The notes under the pieces are model-generated. The model searched no databases. It saw nothing but the letters and a program-made list of their open reading frames with translations, and had not been told where the DNA came from. Positions 1 to 7,387 of a DNA stretch of 43,282 nucleotides are shown one piece after another. Both the position numbers and the translations under genes were made by a program. This stretch comes from Acetobacteraceae bacterium (GTDB taxonomy: Bacteria; Pseudomonadota; Alphaproteobacteria; Acetobacterales; Acetobacteraceae): assembly GCA_024280945.1 (NCBI GenBank), contig JAMXLO010000047.1:1-43282 (forward strand). Direction: 5' to 3'. Position 1 is the stretch's first letter. Every line of letters begins with the position of its first letter.

Positions 1-1041
1 CGCAACGAGGAATGCGGCCTGCGCTGTCCGTATCACGGCTGGAAATACGATGTGACCGGCCAGTGCGTGGAGATTCCGTCCGAACCAGAGCGCAGTGGCT
101 TCCGTGCGATGATCAAGCTGCGCGCCTATCCACTGGTCGAGCGCGGCGGCGTTCTCTGGACTTACATGGGACCATCGGAGCATCAGCCAGAATTGCCGGA
201 GTTCGAGTTCGCGACGGTACCGCCGGAGCAGACCTATACCTCGAAGCGGCTGCAGTACTGCAACTGGCTGCAGGCGATGGAGGGCGGCATCGACTCCAGC
301 CATGTCTCCTGGCTGCACCGCGATGCGTTTCGCAGCGACCCGCTGATGGTGGGTTCGCGCGGCAACCAGTACAACATGGGCGATGCCGCCCCGGTGTTCC
401 AAGTGGCGGATCAGCCAGCCGGCTTGTTCATCGGTGCTCGGCGCAACGCAGAGGATGGCTATTACTGGCGCATCACGCCGTGGTGCATGCCGTCATTCAC
501 CATGATCCCTCCGCGCGGCAATCATCCCGTGCATGGGCATTTTTGGATTCCCATCGACAACGAGAACTGCTGGGCGTGGAGCTTCGACTACCATCCAACG
601 CGGGCGCTGACGGTGGCGGAGCGGCAGGCCATGCGCGACGGCAAGGGCATCCACACGCGCACCATCCCGGGCACCTACATTCCGGTTGCCAATCGCGACA
701 ACGACTACCTGATGGATCGTGCTGCGCAGAAGGCGGGTAGCGCCTACAGCGGCGTCGCCGGTATCGCGATGCAGGACGCTTCGCTGCAGGAGAGCATGGG
801 GCCGATCATGGATCGCTCCCGTGAGCATCTGCTCTCGACGGACAACGGCATCATCATGGCGCGGCAACGACTGATGCGTGCGGCGCAGGCGCTGCAGAAG
901 GGCGAGCCGCCGCCTGGCATTGATCCGGCTACGCATCGGGTGCGTTCGGCCGCCGTGGTGCTGCCGCGCGATGCTGCGTTCGTTGACGCGGCACGCGATG
1001 CGCTGACGGCGCGAGCGGGCGTTGCACCCACATCGGTCTGA
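1..1041 (+). CDS. Rieske-type aromatic ring-hydroxylating oxygenase, alpha subunit (5'-truncated)
   Basis: The frame is open from base 1, so the start and the first Rieske Cys-His pair lie outside the window. The second Rieske pair is visible at once (CPYHGWKYD, bases 25-51). Further on, DSSHVSWLH (about bases 292-318) has the D-x2-H-x4-H spacing of the mononuclear iron site of phthalate-type oxygenases. About 346 residues remain, so most of the catalytic domain is present. Such enzymes insert oxygen into, or demethylate, aromatic and heterocyclic substrates with electrons from a separate reductase, and none is seen here. It is followed 16 bases later by two Lin0512 genes and then an esterase on the same strand, probably one operon. 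The substrate is unknown. Confidence 0.9.
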   Translation, partial: RNEECGLRCPYHGWKYDVTGQCVEIPSEPERSGFRAMIKLRAYPLVERGGVLWTYMGPSEHQPELPEFEFATVPPEQTYTSKRLQYCNWLQAMEGGIDSSHVSWLHRDAFRSDPLMVGSRGNQYNMGDAAPVFQVADQPAGLFIGARRNAEDGYYWRITPWCMPSFTMIPPRGNHPVHGHFWIPIDNENCWAWSFDYHPTRALTVAERQAMRDGKGIHTRTIPGTYIPVANRDNDYLMDRAAQKAGSAYSGVAGIAMQDASLQESMGPIMDRSREHLLSTDNGIIMARQRLMRAAQALQKGEPPPGIDPATHRVRSAAVVLPRDAAFVDAARDALTARAGVAPTSV

Positions 1042-1057
1042 CATCGGGAGAGAACGA

Positions 1058-1396
1058 ATGGCGTGGAAACGCATGGTGCTGCAGATCGGCATGGGCACTG
1101 ACATCCGTGGTGCCGACTACACCAAGGCAGCGGTCCGCGCGTTGCGCGATGCGCTGTGGCACAACTCGCTCAGCGTTGCCGATGCCGTCGGCCTGCACGT
1201 GGACTCGATGCGCGTCGAGGTCACCATCGGCGTACCCAAGCCGGGACTGGTCGATAAGACGCAGGTGCTGGCGGTGCTGCCGCATGGCACCGGCACTGTG
1301 AACGTGGTGGAGGGGGGACTGGAGATCCCTAATGATGCCGGCACCAATTCGACCGTAATCGCCAATGCCGCCGCCGTCGTGCGGCTGGATGTCTGA
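1058..1396 (+). CDS. Lin0512 family protein, copy 1
   Basis: A 112-residue protein matching the small conserved Lin0512 family, whose members start with a phrase like LEMGxGxDxHGxDxTKAAxRA. Here it reads LQIGMGTDIRGADYTKAAVR near residues 8-27. The ATG at 1058 is chosen because GGAGAGAA lies just before it; an in-frame upstream start at 1022 would overlap the oxygenase gene. No catalytic role is established for the family as far as I know. It is clearly paralogous to the next gene: the N-terminal block, the VEVTIGV segment and the LPHG-x2-V-x-V-V-GGL-x-P segment are shared. This copy has the more divergent N-terminus, suggesting a heteromeric partner rather than a recent duplicate. Confidence 0.75.
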   Translation: MAWKRMVLQIGMGTDIRGADYTKAAVRALRDALWHNSLSVADAVGLHVDSMRVEVTIGVPKPGLVDKTQVLAVLPHGTGTVNVVEGGLEIPNDAGTNSTVIANAAAVVRLDV

Positions 1397-1411
1397 GGGG
1401 AGGCCGGGGCG

Positions 1412-1786
1412 ATGGCAAAACGCGTGATCCTGGAGATGGGCACCGGCAACGACCTGCATGGCGGGGACTACACCAAGGCCGCGCTGCGCGCGGTGCAGGA
1501 TGCCCTCCACCACAGCTCGCTCAGTCTGATCCGCAGCTTCGGGTTGGACTCGCGCAAGATGCAGGTGGAGGTGACGATCGGCGTGCAGCAGCCCGACAAG
1601 GTGGATGCGGGCGCCGTGAAGGCGTCGCTGCCGCATGGCGAAGTGACCGTCAAGGTGGTGAAGGGCGGCCTCGATGTGCCGGACGAGACCTCGAGCGACG
1701 TGGCGGTGATCGCCTCCGCCGCCGTTGCGGTGCGGCTCGATCTGCCGCAGGCTGACGCACAGCGTCATGCCCGTCCCCGGGTCTAA
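1412..1786 (+). CDS. Lin0512 family protein, copy 2
   Basis: A 124-residue second Lin0512 protein, 15 bases after the first. The N-terminus carries LEMGTGNDLHGGDYTKAALR, closer to the usual family phrase than copy 1, and VEVTIGV and LPHGEVTVKVVKGGLDVP follow. The last dozen or so residues (after VRLDLPQ) extend beyond the end of copy 1. They are encoded by a palindromic repeat (1767-1806) whose loop supplies the TAA stop, so this tail is probably acquired and not functional. Function is unknown. The spacing indicates co-expression with the oxygenase upstream and the esterase downstream. Confidence 0.75.
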   Translation: MAKRVILEMGTGNDLHGGDYTKAALRAVQDALHHSSLSLIRSFGLDSRKMQVEVTIGVQQPDKVDAGAVKASLPHGEVTVKVVKGGLDVPDETSSDVAVIASAAVAVRLDLPQADAQRHARPRV

Positions 1787-1806
1787 CCCGGGGATCACCC
1801 GGGCAT
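1767..1806. repeat. REP-like palindrome overlapping the end of the second Lin0512 gene
   Basis: Nested inverted repeat. Outer arms are ATGCCCG (1767-1773) and CGGGCAT (1800-1806). Inner arms are TCCCCGGGT (1774-1782) and ACCCGGGGA (1786-1794), with a three-base loop CTA and a five-base bulge (1795-1799). The pattern resembles dispersed alphaproteobacterial palindromes of the CGTCATGCCCGGG type. There is no T-tract, so it is not a classical intrinsic terminator, although the hairpin could protect the upstream mRNA end. Confidence 0.7.
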
Positions 1807-1837
1807 CTCCAGGAGCAGCAAAGACCGGAGGAGTCCA

Positions 1838-2692
1838 ATGGCAAGTCACGAATACACCACGCAGGACGTCGAGTATCTCCGCCACGGCGACCGCAAGTTT
1901 ATGGCGCGGCTGTTCAAGCCGCAGGGCAAGGGACCGTTCCCGGCAATCGTCGAGGTGCATGGCGGGGCCTGGTGCAATGGCGACCTCAATGAGTGCCGGA
2001 TCTACGCCGAGGGCTTTGCCCGCGCCGGGCTGGCGGTCATGGCGATCGATTTCCGCCATGCCGAAGACGGCTATCCGACCTCGCTTGCCGACATCAACTA
2101 TGCGATCCGCTGGGTAAAGGCGCATGCGTCCGAACTGAACACGCGTGCCGATCTGGTCGGCGTCGCCGGCCAGTCGAGCGGCGGCCACCTCAGCATGCTG
2201 GCGGCGATGCGGCCCAACGATCCACGCTATGCAGCGATCCAACTCCCATCATCGGCGCCGGCAGTGGATGCGACGGTCCGGGCGGTGGCGATGCTGTGGC
2301 CGGTGATCAATCCGCTGTCGCGCTATCGCCATGCGCTGAAGGCGCGGGATTCGGCCAATCCGCCGGCATGGGTGGGCAGCATTCCGCAACGGCATGATAC
2401 GTACTGGAAGACCGAGGCGGCGATGGCCGAGGGCAATCCGATCTCGATCCTGGAGAAGGGCGAGAAGGTGCTGACACCGCCGGCGATCTGGATTCAGGGT
2501 CAGCCGGATATCGTGCACGACTATCACGACCCGGACTATGCGGGCCCGGAACATGAGCCGCAGCGCTTCGTCAACAACTACCGCAAGGCGGGCGGCGAGA
2601 TCGATCTGCTGTACGTCGACAATGCGAAGAAGCAGGGGCCGGGATCGTTCGAGCCCGCCGCCGCCTTCTTCCATCGCTACATCAAAGCCTGA
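1838..2692 (+). CDS. Alpha/beta hydrolase, BD-FAE / carboxylesterase-like
   Basis: 284 residues. The oxyanion-hole motif HGGAW is at residues 41-45, and the nucleophile elbow GQSSG at 111-115 makes Ser113 the likely nucleophile. Asp in the QPDIVHDYHD region and a late His (AFFHRY) could complete the triad. The ATG at 1838 follows GGAGGAG. The arrangement suits a small-ester or amide hydrolase such as the kynurenine-formamidase/BD-FAE group, probably acting on a product of the oxygenase unit. The substrate is inferred only from this neighbourhood. A strong hairpin follows the stop. Confidence 0.85.
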   Translation: MASHEYTTQDVEYLRHGDRKFMARLFKPQGKGPFPAIVEVHGGAWCNGDLNECRIYAEGFARAGLAVMAIDFRHAEDGYPTSLADINYAIRWVKAHASELNTRADLVGVAGQSSGGHLSMLAAMRPNDPRYAAIQLPSSAPAVDATVRAVAMLWPVINPLSRYRHALKARDSANPPAWVGSIPQRHDTYWKTEAAMAEGNPISILEKGEKVLTPPAIWIQGQPDIVHDYHDPDYAGPEHEPQRFVNNYRKAGGEIDLLYVDNAKKQGPGSFEPAAAFFHRYIKA

Positions 2693-2699
2693 AGCTCAC

Positions 2700-2734
2700 T
2701 GTCTCCACGAGGGTGGGCAACTCTCGTGGAGACA
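2700..2734. terminator. Bidirectional hairpin between convergent genes
   Basis: Perfect inverted repeat GTCTCCACGAG (2701-2711) / CTCGTGGAGAC (2723-2733), extended by one T-A pair, with an 11-base loop. It sits between the convergent ends of the esterase (2692) and the racemase-like gene (2744). No U-run follows, so it is a candidate bidirectional terminator or mRNA-stabilising hairpin. Confidence 0.65.
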
Positions 2735-2743
2735 TCCTCGCTC

Positions 2744-3445
2744 TCAGGGCATTTGCGACAGCAGGCGACCCAGGCCAGGCAACGGGTCGCGAACGCCCAT
2801 GATGCGCATCATTGCCCACAACGCCGCCTGATTGGTGGTGATTACCGGCTTGCCGAACTCGCGCTCCCAGTCCGCGACGAACGGCATGGTCGGAAAGTTC
2901 CCGCCGGGGACCACCAGGACCTCGATCTCCGGCCGGTCAATGCGCGCGAAGGCGTCGCGTGCGTTCTCTGGCCCGAGCTTGCCGATCATGTAGGAGTCGG
3001 TCGCCGCGAACCCTTCCTGCGCCACCACATCGAGACCGAACTTGCTTTCGTAATAGTGCTGCGCGCGTTCGATGACGGGGGGCGAATACGGTGACACCAG
3101 CGCGATACGTCGTGCTCCCAGTGCCTGCACCGACTGGCCGATTGCCTGCGCCGACGTGATCGCGGGGCAGTTTGCGGCTGCGCTCATCCGTTGCGTCACG
3201 TTCGCGTCGTAGTCGTCGGCGAACAGACTGGCCGAGGTCTGCGCCAGGCTGATCACCTCGACCTTGGCTGTGCCGAGGAGCTTTGCCTGGTAGTCGATGT
3301 CGTCATCCTTGCTGGGCGCGAACGGTCCCGTGCCGCTGGTCAGCAGCCGACCGACATGGGCCTGCAAACTGGCCGGCAGCAGCCGGCTATACTCGATCTC
3401 CACCGTCGTATTGGTCGACGGAATCAGCACACCGAAATGATGCAT
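2744..3445 (-). CDS. Asp/Glu racemase / maleate isomerase-like protein lacking both catalytic cysteines
   Basis: 233 residues. The start GVLIPSTNTTVE (residues 5-16) and the TTNQAALWAMMR segment (203-214) are typical of the maleate cis-trans isomerase/arylmalonate decarboxylase branch of the Asp/Glu racemase superfamily. Family enzymes use Cys in phrases like ACTS and SCTN. Here the first reads AQTSAS (Gln69) and the second PGGNF (Gly181), and the only cysteine is Cys93. The fold is therefore clear but classical two-cysteine chemistry is not possible. It stands alone on the minus strand, convergent with the esterase and followed by the glycosylase-side intergenic region. Confidence 0.8.
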   Translation of the reverse strand: MHHFGVLIPSTNTTVEIEYSRLLPASLQAHVGRLLTSGTGPFAPSKDDDIDYQAKLLGTAKVEVISLAQTSASLFADDYDANVTQRMSAAANCPAITSAQAIGQSVQALGARRIALVSPYSPPVIERAQHYYESKFGLDVVAQEGFAATDSYMIGKLGPENARDAFARIDRPEIEVLVVPGGNFPTMPFVADWEREFGKPVITTNQAALWAMMRIMGVRDPLPGLGRLLSQMP

Positions 3446-3481
3446 CGCACGCTCACCGGTTGGACGCTTGCACGGTCGAGG

Positions 3482-4051
3482 TTAGGGAGCGCGGAGAGAA
3501 TGGGCAAACTCGGCCAGCCGATCGTACCAGCCTGTCTGATCGGCGGGGGTGAAGTGCGCGTTGGCTCCGCTTGGGCTCGGGACAAGAAAGCAGCGTGTGC
3601 CGCCGATGCGCAGGTGCTGCACGCCAAGCCCCGGCAAAGCGGCGTCAGGATCCAGCGCGCTTATGACATGCCGATAGCCAGTAATGCCGTGAAAGCAGGC
3701 GATGCTCGGCCTGTGGTGCTCGAGTTTCACCGTCAGGTGGATCACGCCTGCGGCAAGTTCGGACAGCGACAACTCGCTTGCGCGCGCGCTCGCGCGTTTG
3801 ACCACATCGGTAAAGCCGAAGCCGTGGTTCAGCAGCGCACGATCATGCTGCGGTTCAAGCCGCGCGACACCCAGAGCGCGCCGCGCCGCCTCGCTGAGCA
3901 CGGAGCGCGAAAAGCACGGCCAGAAGCGGTTGCTGCGTCTGGCAAAGTAGTGGCCCTGGGCAGCCGAGTAGAGTGACGGATTGATGCCGACGAACACCAC
4001 GTCGAGACCACTGCGCAGCAGATCCGGCAACGTCTCTCTCGCCTGCGTCAT
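3482..4051 (-). CDS. mug: Mismatch-specific uracil/thymine DNA glycosylase, Mug type
   Basis: 189 residues. The N-terminal motif GINPSLYSAAQGHYFA and NRFWP are the signature of the Mug/TDG branch of the uracil-DNA glycosylase superfamily (catalytic Asn in GINP). The C-terminal loop reads VPSPSGANAHF where family members have NPSGLN, so the strand-wedging loop is slightly divergent. I chose the ATG at 4051, preceded by GAGAGG; a longer frame to 4096 would add 15 unlikely residues. It excises U or T from G mismatches in base excision repair. It is divergent from the LLM oxidoreductase gene with about 60 bases between. Confidence 0.85.
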   Translation of the reverse strand: MTQARETLPDLLRSGLDVVFVGINPSLYSAAQGHYFARRSNRFWPCFSRSVLSEAARRALGVARLEPQHDRALLNHGFGFTDVVKRASARASELSLSELAAGVIHLTVKLEHHRPSIACFHGITGYRHVISALDPDAALPGLGVQHLRIGGTRCFLVPSPSGANAHFTPADQTGWYDRLAEFAHSLRAP

Positions 4052-4113
4052 GCGCCCTCTCGACCTCGTCCGAGCATCCTGACACACTCGCCCCAATCGC
4101 GCAGGAGGCGTTC

Positions 4114-5247
4114 ATGAAAGTCGGCGTTTCGTTGAGCATCCTGGCTCAGGCGGGACGGTCGGATGTTGCTGTTTACAAGGAACATCTCGAACTGGGCGAC
4201 CTTGCCGAGCCGCTGGGTTTCGATTCAATTTTCGCGCTGGAGCACCACTTCACCGGCTACTCGATGTCGCCGGCACCTGCGCAACTACTCAGCTATTTCG
4301 CCGGGCGTACCAAGCGCGTGCAGCTGGGTACAGCGGTGATTGTGCTGCCATGGCATGACCCGATCCGCGTGGCCGAAAGCATCGCATTGCTGGACGTATT
4401 GTGCGGCGGGCGTTGCCTGTTCGGCTTCGGCCGAGGCGCGGCGAGCGTGGAATATGCCGGCTTCCGCATACCGATGGAGGAGGCGCGCTCCCGCTTCGTC
4501 GAGGCCGCGCAGCTCATTCGCCTGGCGCTGAGCGAGCCAGAGTTCGAGTGGCAAGGGCAGTTCTACCAGATCCCGCGGACGTCGATCCGGCCGCGGCCCA
4601 TCTCGCGCCCTGAACGCCGCTTCTTCGTCTCCGCGGTCACACCCGAATCAGCCGAAATCATGGCCAAACTCGGTTTCGGCATGATGGTGATCATGCAGAA
4701 TGAATGGCCGAAGGCAGCATCCGATATAGAGACGTTCCGTCAGATTGCCGCCGCCGTCGGGCACGTGCCGCCACCGCCCGTCATCCTGACCAATGTTTCC
4801 TGCGCCGAGAGCCGCGACGAGGCCCATGAGCGCGCCATGCGCTACCTGGGCAAAAAGTGGGATTCCATCGACAATCACTATCACTTCTCTGACGGCCATC
4901 TGGCGAATGTGAAGGGCTATGAGGCGTACGGGAAGATGACGAAGACATATGCCAAGATGAAGGAGGAGTCAGCGCGGCAGAAGGCAACCGAGTTCTATGT
5001 GAAGATCCAGATCGTCGGCACGCCTGACGATTGCATCCAACAGATCGCCGAATTGCGGTCGCTGACGGGAACGGACCACGTTATCGCCGACTTCTCCTAT
5101 GGCGGCATGCCGCACGAGGCGGGTGAGTTGAACATGCGGCTGTTCGCAGACCGTGTGGTGCCGGTTCTGCAGCGTGACACGCTGTTTGCTGGAACGCCGG
5201 CGATCCGGACGACTGCCGCGCAGGAGGACGTGTTCGCGCCTGCATGA
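4114..5247 (+). CDS. LLM class flavin-dependent oxidoreductase (bacterial luciferase-like)
   Basis: 377 residues with a strong GGAGG before ATG 4114. The N-terminal beta strand KVGVSLSIL, the ALEHHF segment (about residues 46-51), LGTAVIVLPWHDPIRVAE and FGFGRGAA are typical of the luciferase-like TIM-barrel family, which uses reduced flavin for oxygenation. It heads an operon with a VOC epimerase-like protein, rhodanese, hydrolase and SDR. A second family member lies at 37290-38426. The substrate is unknown, and the operon suggests stepwise catabolism of a cyclic or acyl-CoA compound. Confidence 0.85.
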   Translation: MKVGVSLSILAQAGRSDVAVYKEHLELGDLAEPLGFDSIFALEHHFTGYSMSPAPAQLLSYFAGRTKRVQLGTAVIVLPWHDPIRVAESIALLDVLCGGRCLFGFGRGAASVEYAGFRIPMEEARSRFVEAAQLIRLALSEPEFEWQGQFYQIPRTSIRPRPISRPERRFFVSAVTPESAEIMAKLGFGMMVIMQNEWPKAASDIETFRQIAAAVGHVPPPPVILTNVSCAESRDEAHERAMRYLGKKWDSIDNHYHFSDGHLANVKGYEAYGKMTKTYAKMKEESARQKATEFYVKIQIVGTPDDCIQQIAELRSLTGTDHVIADFSYGGMPHEAGELNMRLFADRVVPVLQRDTLFAGTPAIRTTAAQEDVFAPA

Positions 5248-5268
5248 CGTCACCCCTAGGAGAGTGCA

Positions 5269-5670
5269 ATGAAAATCAAACGCGTGGAGCACATCGCCGT
5301 CGCGGTGAATTCGTTGAGGCAGTCGTTGGATATGCTGCAGAACACGTTCGGCATTCCGCTGGAATACGAGGAGCGGATCGGTGCGACGCGGCTAGCCATG
5401 TTGCCCGTGGGACAGACATATATCGAGCTCCTGGAAAGCGAGGCGCCTGACTCTGGCGTGAACAAGTGGATTGCCGAAAAGGGTGAAGGCCTGTTCCACA
5501 TCTGCTTCGAGGTGGAGGATATCGACGGCGCGCTGGCGGAACTGAAGGCGAAGGGTGTGAAGCTGCGCGACGAGACGCCGCGGATCGGCCATGGTGGCGC
5601 GCGCATCGCGTTCATCGATCCGGCATCCACCGGCAATATTCTGATCGAACTGGCGGAGCTTCACCCATGA
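5269..5670 (+). CDS. Methylmalonyl-CoA epimerase-like VOC family protein
   Basis: 133 residues, the usual length for methylmalonyl-CoA epimerase. Metal-ligand candidates are His8 (VEHIAVAV), His77 (LFHICFEVEDI) and Glu127 (NILIELAE). The phrases ALAELKAKGVKL and FIDPASTGNILIEL match the epimerase subgroup well. However, no methylmalonyl-CoA mutase or propionyl-CoA carboxylase lies in the window, and the neighbours are an LLM oxidoreductase and a rhodanese, so it may act on another acyl-CoA or 1,3-dicarbonyl. Its stop overlaps the start of the next gene (ATGA). Confidence 0.75.
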   Translation: MKIKRVEHIAVAVNSLRQSLDMLQNTFGIPLEYEERIGATRLAMLPVGQTYIELLESEAPDSGVNKWIAEKGEGLFHICFEVEDIDGALAELKAKGVKLRDETPRIGHGGARIAFIDPASTGNILIELAELHP

Positions 5671-6539
5671 GTGGGTTCGCGCATCCCGAATATCTGGTTG
5701 AGACCGAGTGGCTGGCTCAGCACCTCGATGACCCGGATGTGCTGGTGTTCGACTGCACAACGCATCTGATCCCTGATCCGAAGATCACCTATCAGGTCAA
5801 GCCAGGCCGCGAGGATTTCGAACAGGGCCACATCCCAGGGGCGCAGTTCGTCGATATGCTGCGCGATGTCTCCGATACCTCGCAGAGCCTGCGCTTCATG
5901 CGCCAGTCGCCCGAACAATTCGCAGGGGCGATGCGTCGCTTCGGCGTGAACAGCAGAACGCGCGTCATCACCTACAGCACCGCCAATGTGTGGTGGGCGA
6001 CGCGGCTCTGGTTCCTGCTGCACGAGTTCGGCCACGACAACGCCGCAGTTCTGAACGGCGGCTGGCAGAAGTGGCAGGGCGAGGGACATCCGGTGGAGAA
6101 GGGGCCTGCGCGGTCACGCCCGGCCGGTGACTTTACAGTGCGGCAGGTGCGCAACCTGATGGTCGGCAGGGATGACGTGCTGCGCGCCATCGGCGACGGC
6201 GCTGTCTGCACGCTCAACGCGCTGCAGCCGCAGCAACACACCGGCAGTGGCGGCAACAGCTATGGCCGCCCCGGACGCATAGCGGGCAGCGTCAATCTGC
6301 CGGCGGCGCATCTGCTCGATCCCGAGAGCAACACGTTCCTGCCGGCGGAGGAACTGCGCAAGCGATTCGAATCTGTGGGAGCAATGGACCGCCAAGTGAT
6401 CAACTACTGCGGTGGTGGCATCGCGGCGAGTGCTGATGCGCTGGCGCTGATCATGCTCGGGCATCGCGACGTGAAGCTGTACGACGCGTCGCTGTCGGAA
6501 TGGGCGAAGGACCCGGCACTGCCGATGGAAACCGGCTGA
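5667..6539 (+). CDS. Two-domain sulfurtransferase (rhodanese / 3-mercaptopyruvate type)
   Basis: 290 residues: two rhodanese domains, with the active-site loop in the C-terminal one (NYCGGGIAAS, Cys248). The inactive N-terminal domain ends around the FLLHEFGHDNAAVLNGGWQ segment. The CGGGIAA loop differs from the CGSGVTA of typical mercaptopyruvate enzymes and resembles uncharacterised thiosulfate sulfurtransferases. Translation is coupled to the upstream epimerase by a 4-base overlap, which ties sulfur transfer to this catabolic unit, possibly for a sulfur-containing substrate (inference). Confidence 0.85.
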   Translation: MSGFAHPEYLVETEWLAQHLDDPDVLVFDCTTHLIPDPKITYQVKPGREDFEQGHIPGAQFVDMLRDVSDTSQSLRFMRQSPEQFAGAMRRFGVNSRTRVITYSTANVWWATRLWFLLHEFGHDNAAVLNGGWQKWQGEGHPVEKGPARSRPAGDFTVRQVRNLMVGRDDVLRAIGDGAVCTLNALQPQQHTGSGGNSYGRPGRIAGSVNLPAAHLLDPESNTFLPAEELRKRFESVGAMDRQVINYCGGGIAASADALALIMLGHRDVKLYDASLSEWAKDPALPMETG

Positions 6540-6578
6540 ACCGCAGCGCCAACTCGACCAAGTACTGGGAGGACAATC

Positions 6579-7376
6579 ATGCTGTTGCCGTTGAAAGACC
6601 GCTCGATCGCGTATGATCTGGTGGGACCGGAGAACGGACCCGTGGTCTGCATGACGCATTCGCTGGCATCGGATGGCGGCATGTGGGCCGAGCAGGTGCC
6701 GCCTCTGCTGGCGGCCGGGTTCCGCGTGCTGTCGCTGGATATGCGCGGCCATGGCGGCAGCGGTCCCGTGCCCGGCGATTACACCATGAGTGACCTCGCC
6801 GCTGATGTCGCCGTTGTACTCGATGGGCTGTCGATTGCGCGCGTACACTTCATGGGGTTGTCGATCGGCGGCATGCTGGGACAGGCATTTGCGCTGGAGC
6901 ATGGCAACCGTCTGCTGTCGGCGATGTGGTGCGACACGCTACCCTACACCCCCGCCGGTTCCGACGACGTATGGCGGCAGCGCGTGGATACGGTGCGCGG
7001 CGCGAATTCACTGGCACCATTGGCTGATCAGACCATCGAGCGCTGGCTTACTGACGCGTTCAAGGCACGCAACGCCGGCCGCTACAAGCAGATTCGCGAC
7101 ACCATCATCGGCACGACGCCGGCCGGCTATCTCGGCTGCGTCGCGGCGATCCGCGACTTCGACTTCACGGCGCGCCTGCCGTCGCTGAAGCTGCCTGTGC
7201 TCGTGGTTTGTGGCTCGGATGACGCGGGAACGCCGCCGGACGGCAACCGGAAGATCGCCAGCCTGGTGCCGGGCGGTCGCTACGAGGAGATCGCAAACGC
7301 GCGGCACTTCCCCAATGTCGAGCATCCCGACACATTCAATCGCATCATGATGGGCTGGCTGAACGCGCAGCGTTGA
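6579..7376 (+). CDS. Alpha/beta hydrolase, 3-oxoadipate enol-lactonase-like
   Basis: 265 residues. His27 (MTHSLA) marks the oxyanion strand, GLSIG at 93-97 makes Ser95 the nucleophile, and Asp in CGSDDAGTPP and His in NARHFPNVEHP complete a plausible triad. The DMRGHGGS segment and overall layout match PcaD-type lactonases, but the whole family is broad and no other beta-ketoadipate gene is present, so the gene symbol is withheld. It lies between the rhodanese and the SDR in the plus-strand operon. Confidence 0.8.
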   Translation: MLLPLKDRSIAYDLVGPENGPVVCMTHSLASDGGMWAEQVPPLLAAGFRVLSLDMRGHGGSGPVPGDYTMSDLAADVAVVLDGLSIARVHFMGLSIGGMLGQAFALEHGNRLLSAMWCDTLPYTPAGSDDVWRQRVDTVRGANSLAPLADQTIERWLTDAFKARNAGRYKQIRDTIIGTTPAGYLGCVAAIRDFDFTARLPSLKLPVLVVCGSDDAGTPPDGNRKIASLVPGGRYEEIANARHFPNVEHPDTFNRIMMGWLNAQR

Positions 7377-7387
7377 AGGAGGCTGTT

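Noticed and set aside
929-2242. 437-residue open frame on the minus strand
   Set aside because: It is antisense to the Lin0512 and esterase genes, which have clear family motifs and ribosome-binding sites; long antisense frames are expected at this GC content.
4049-4096. Upstream extension of the Mug gene
   Set aside because: The ATG at 4051 has a GAGAGG site; the extra residues have no match to the family start.
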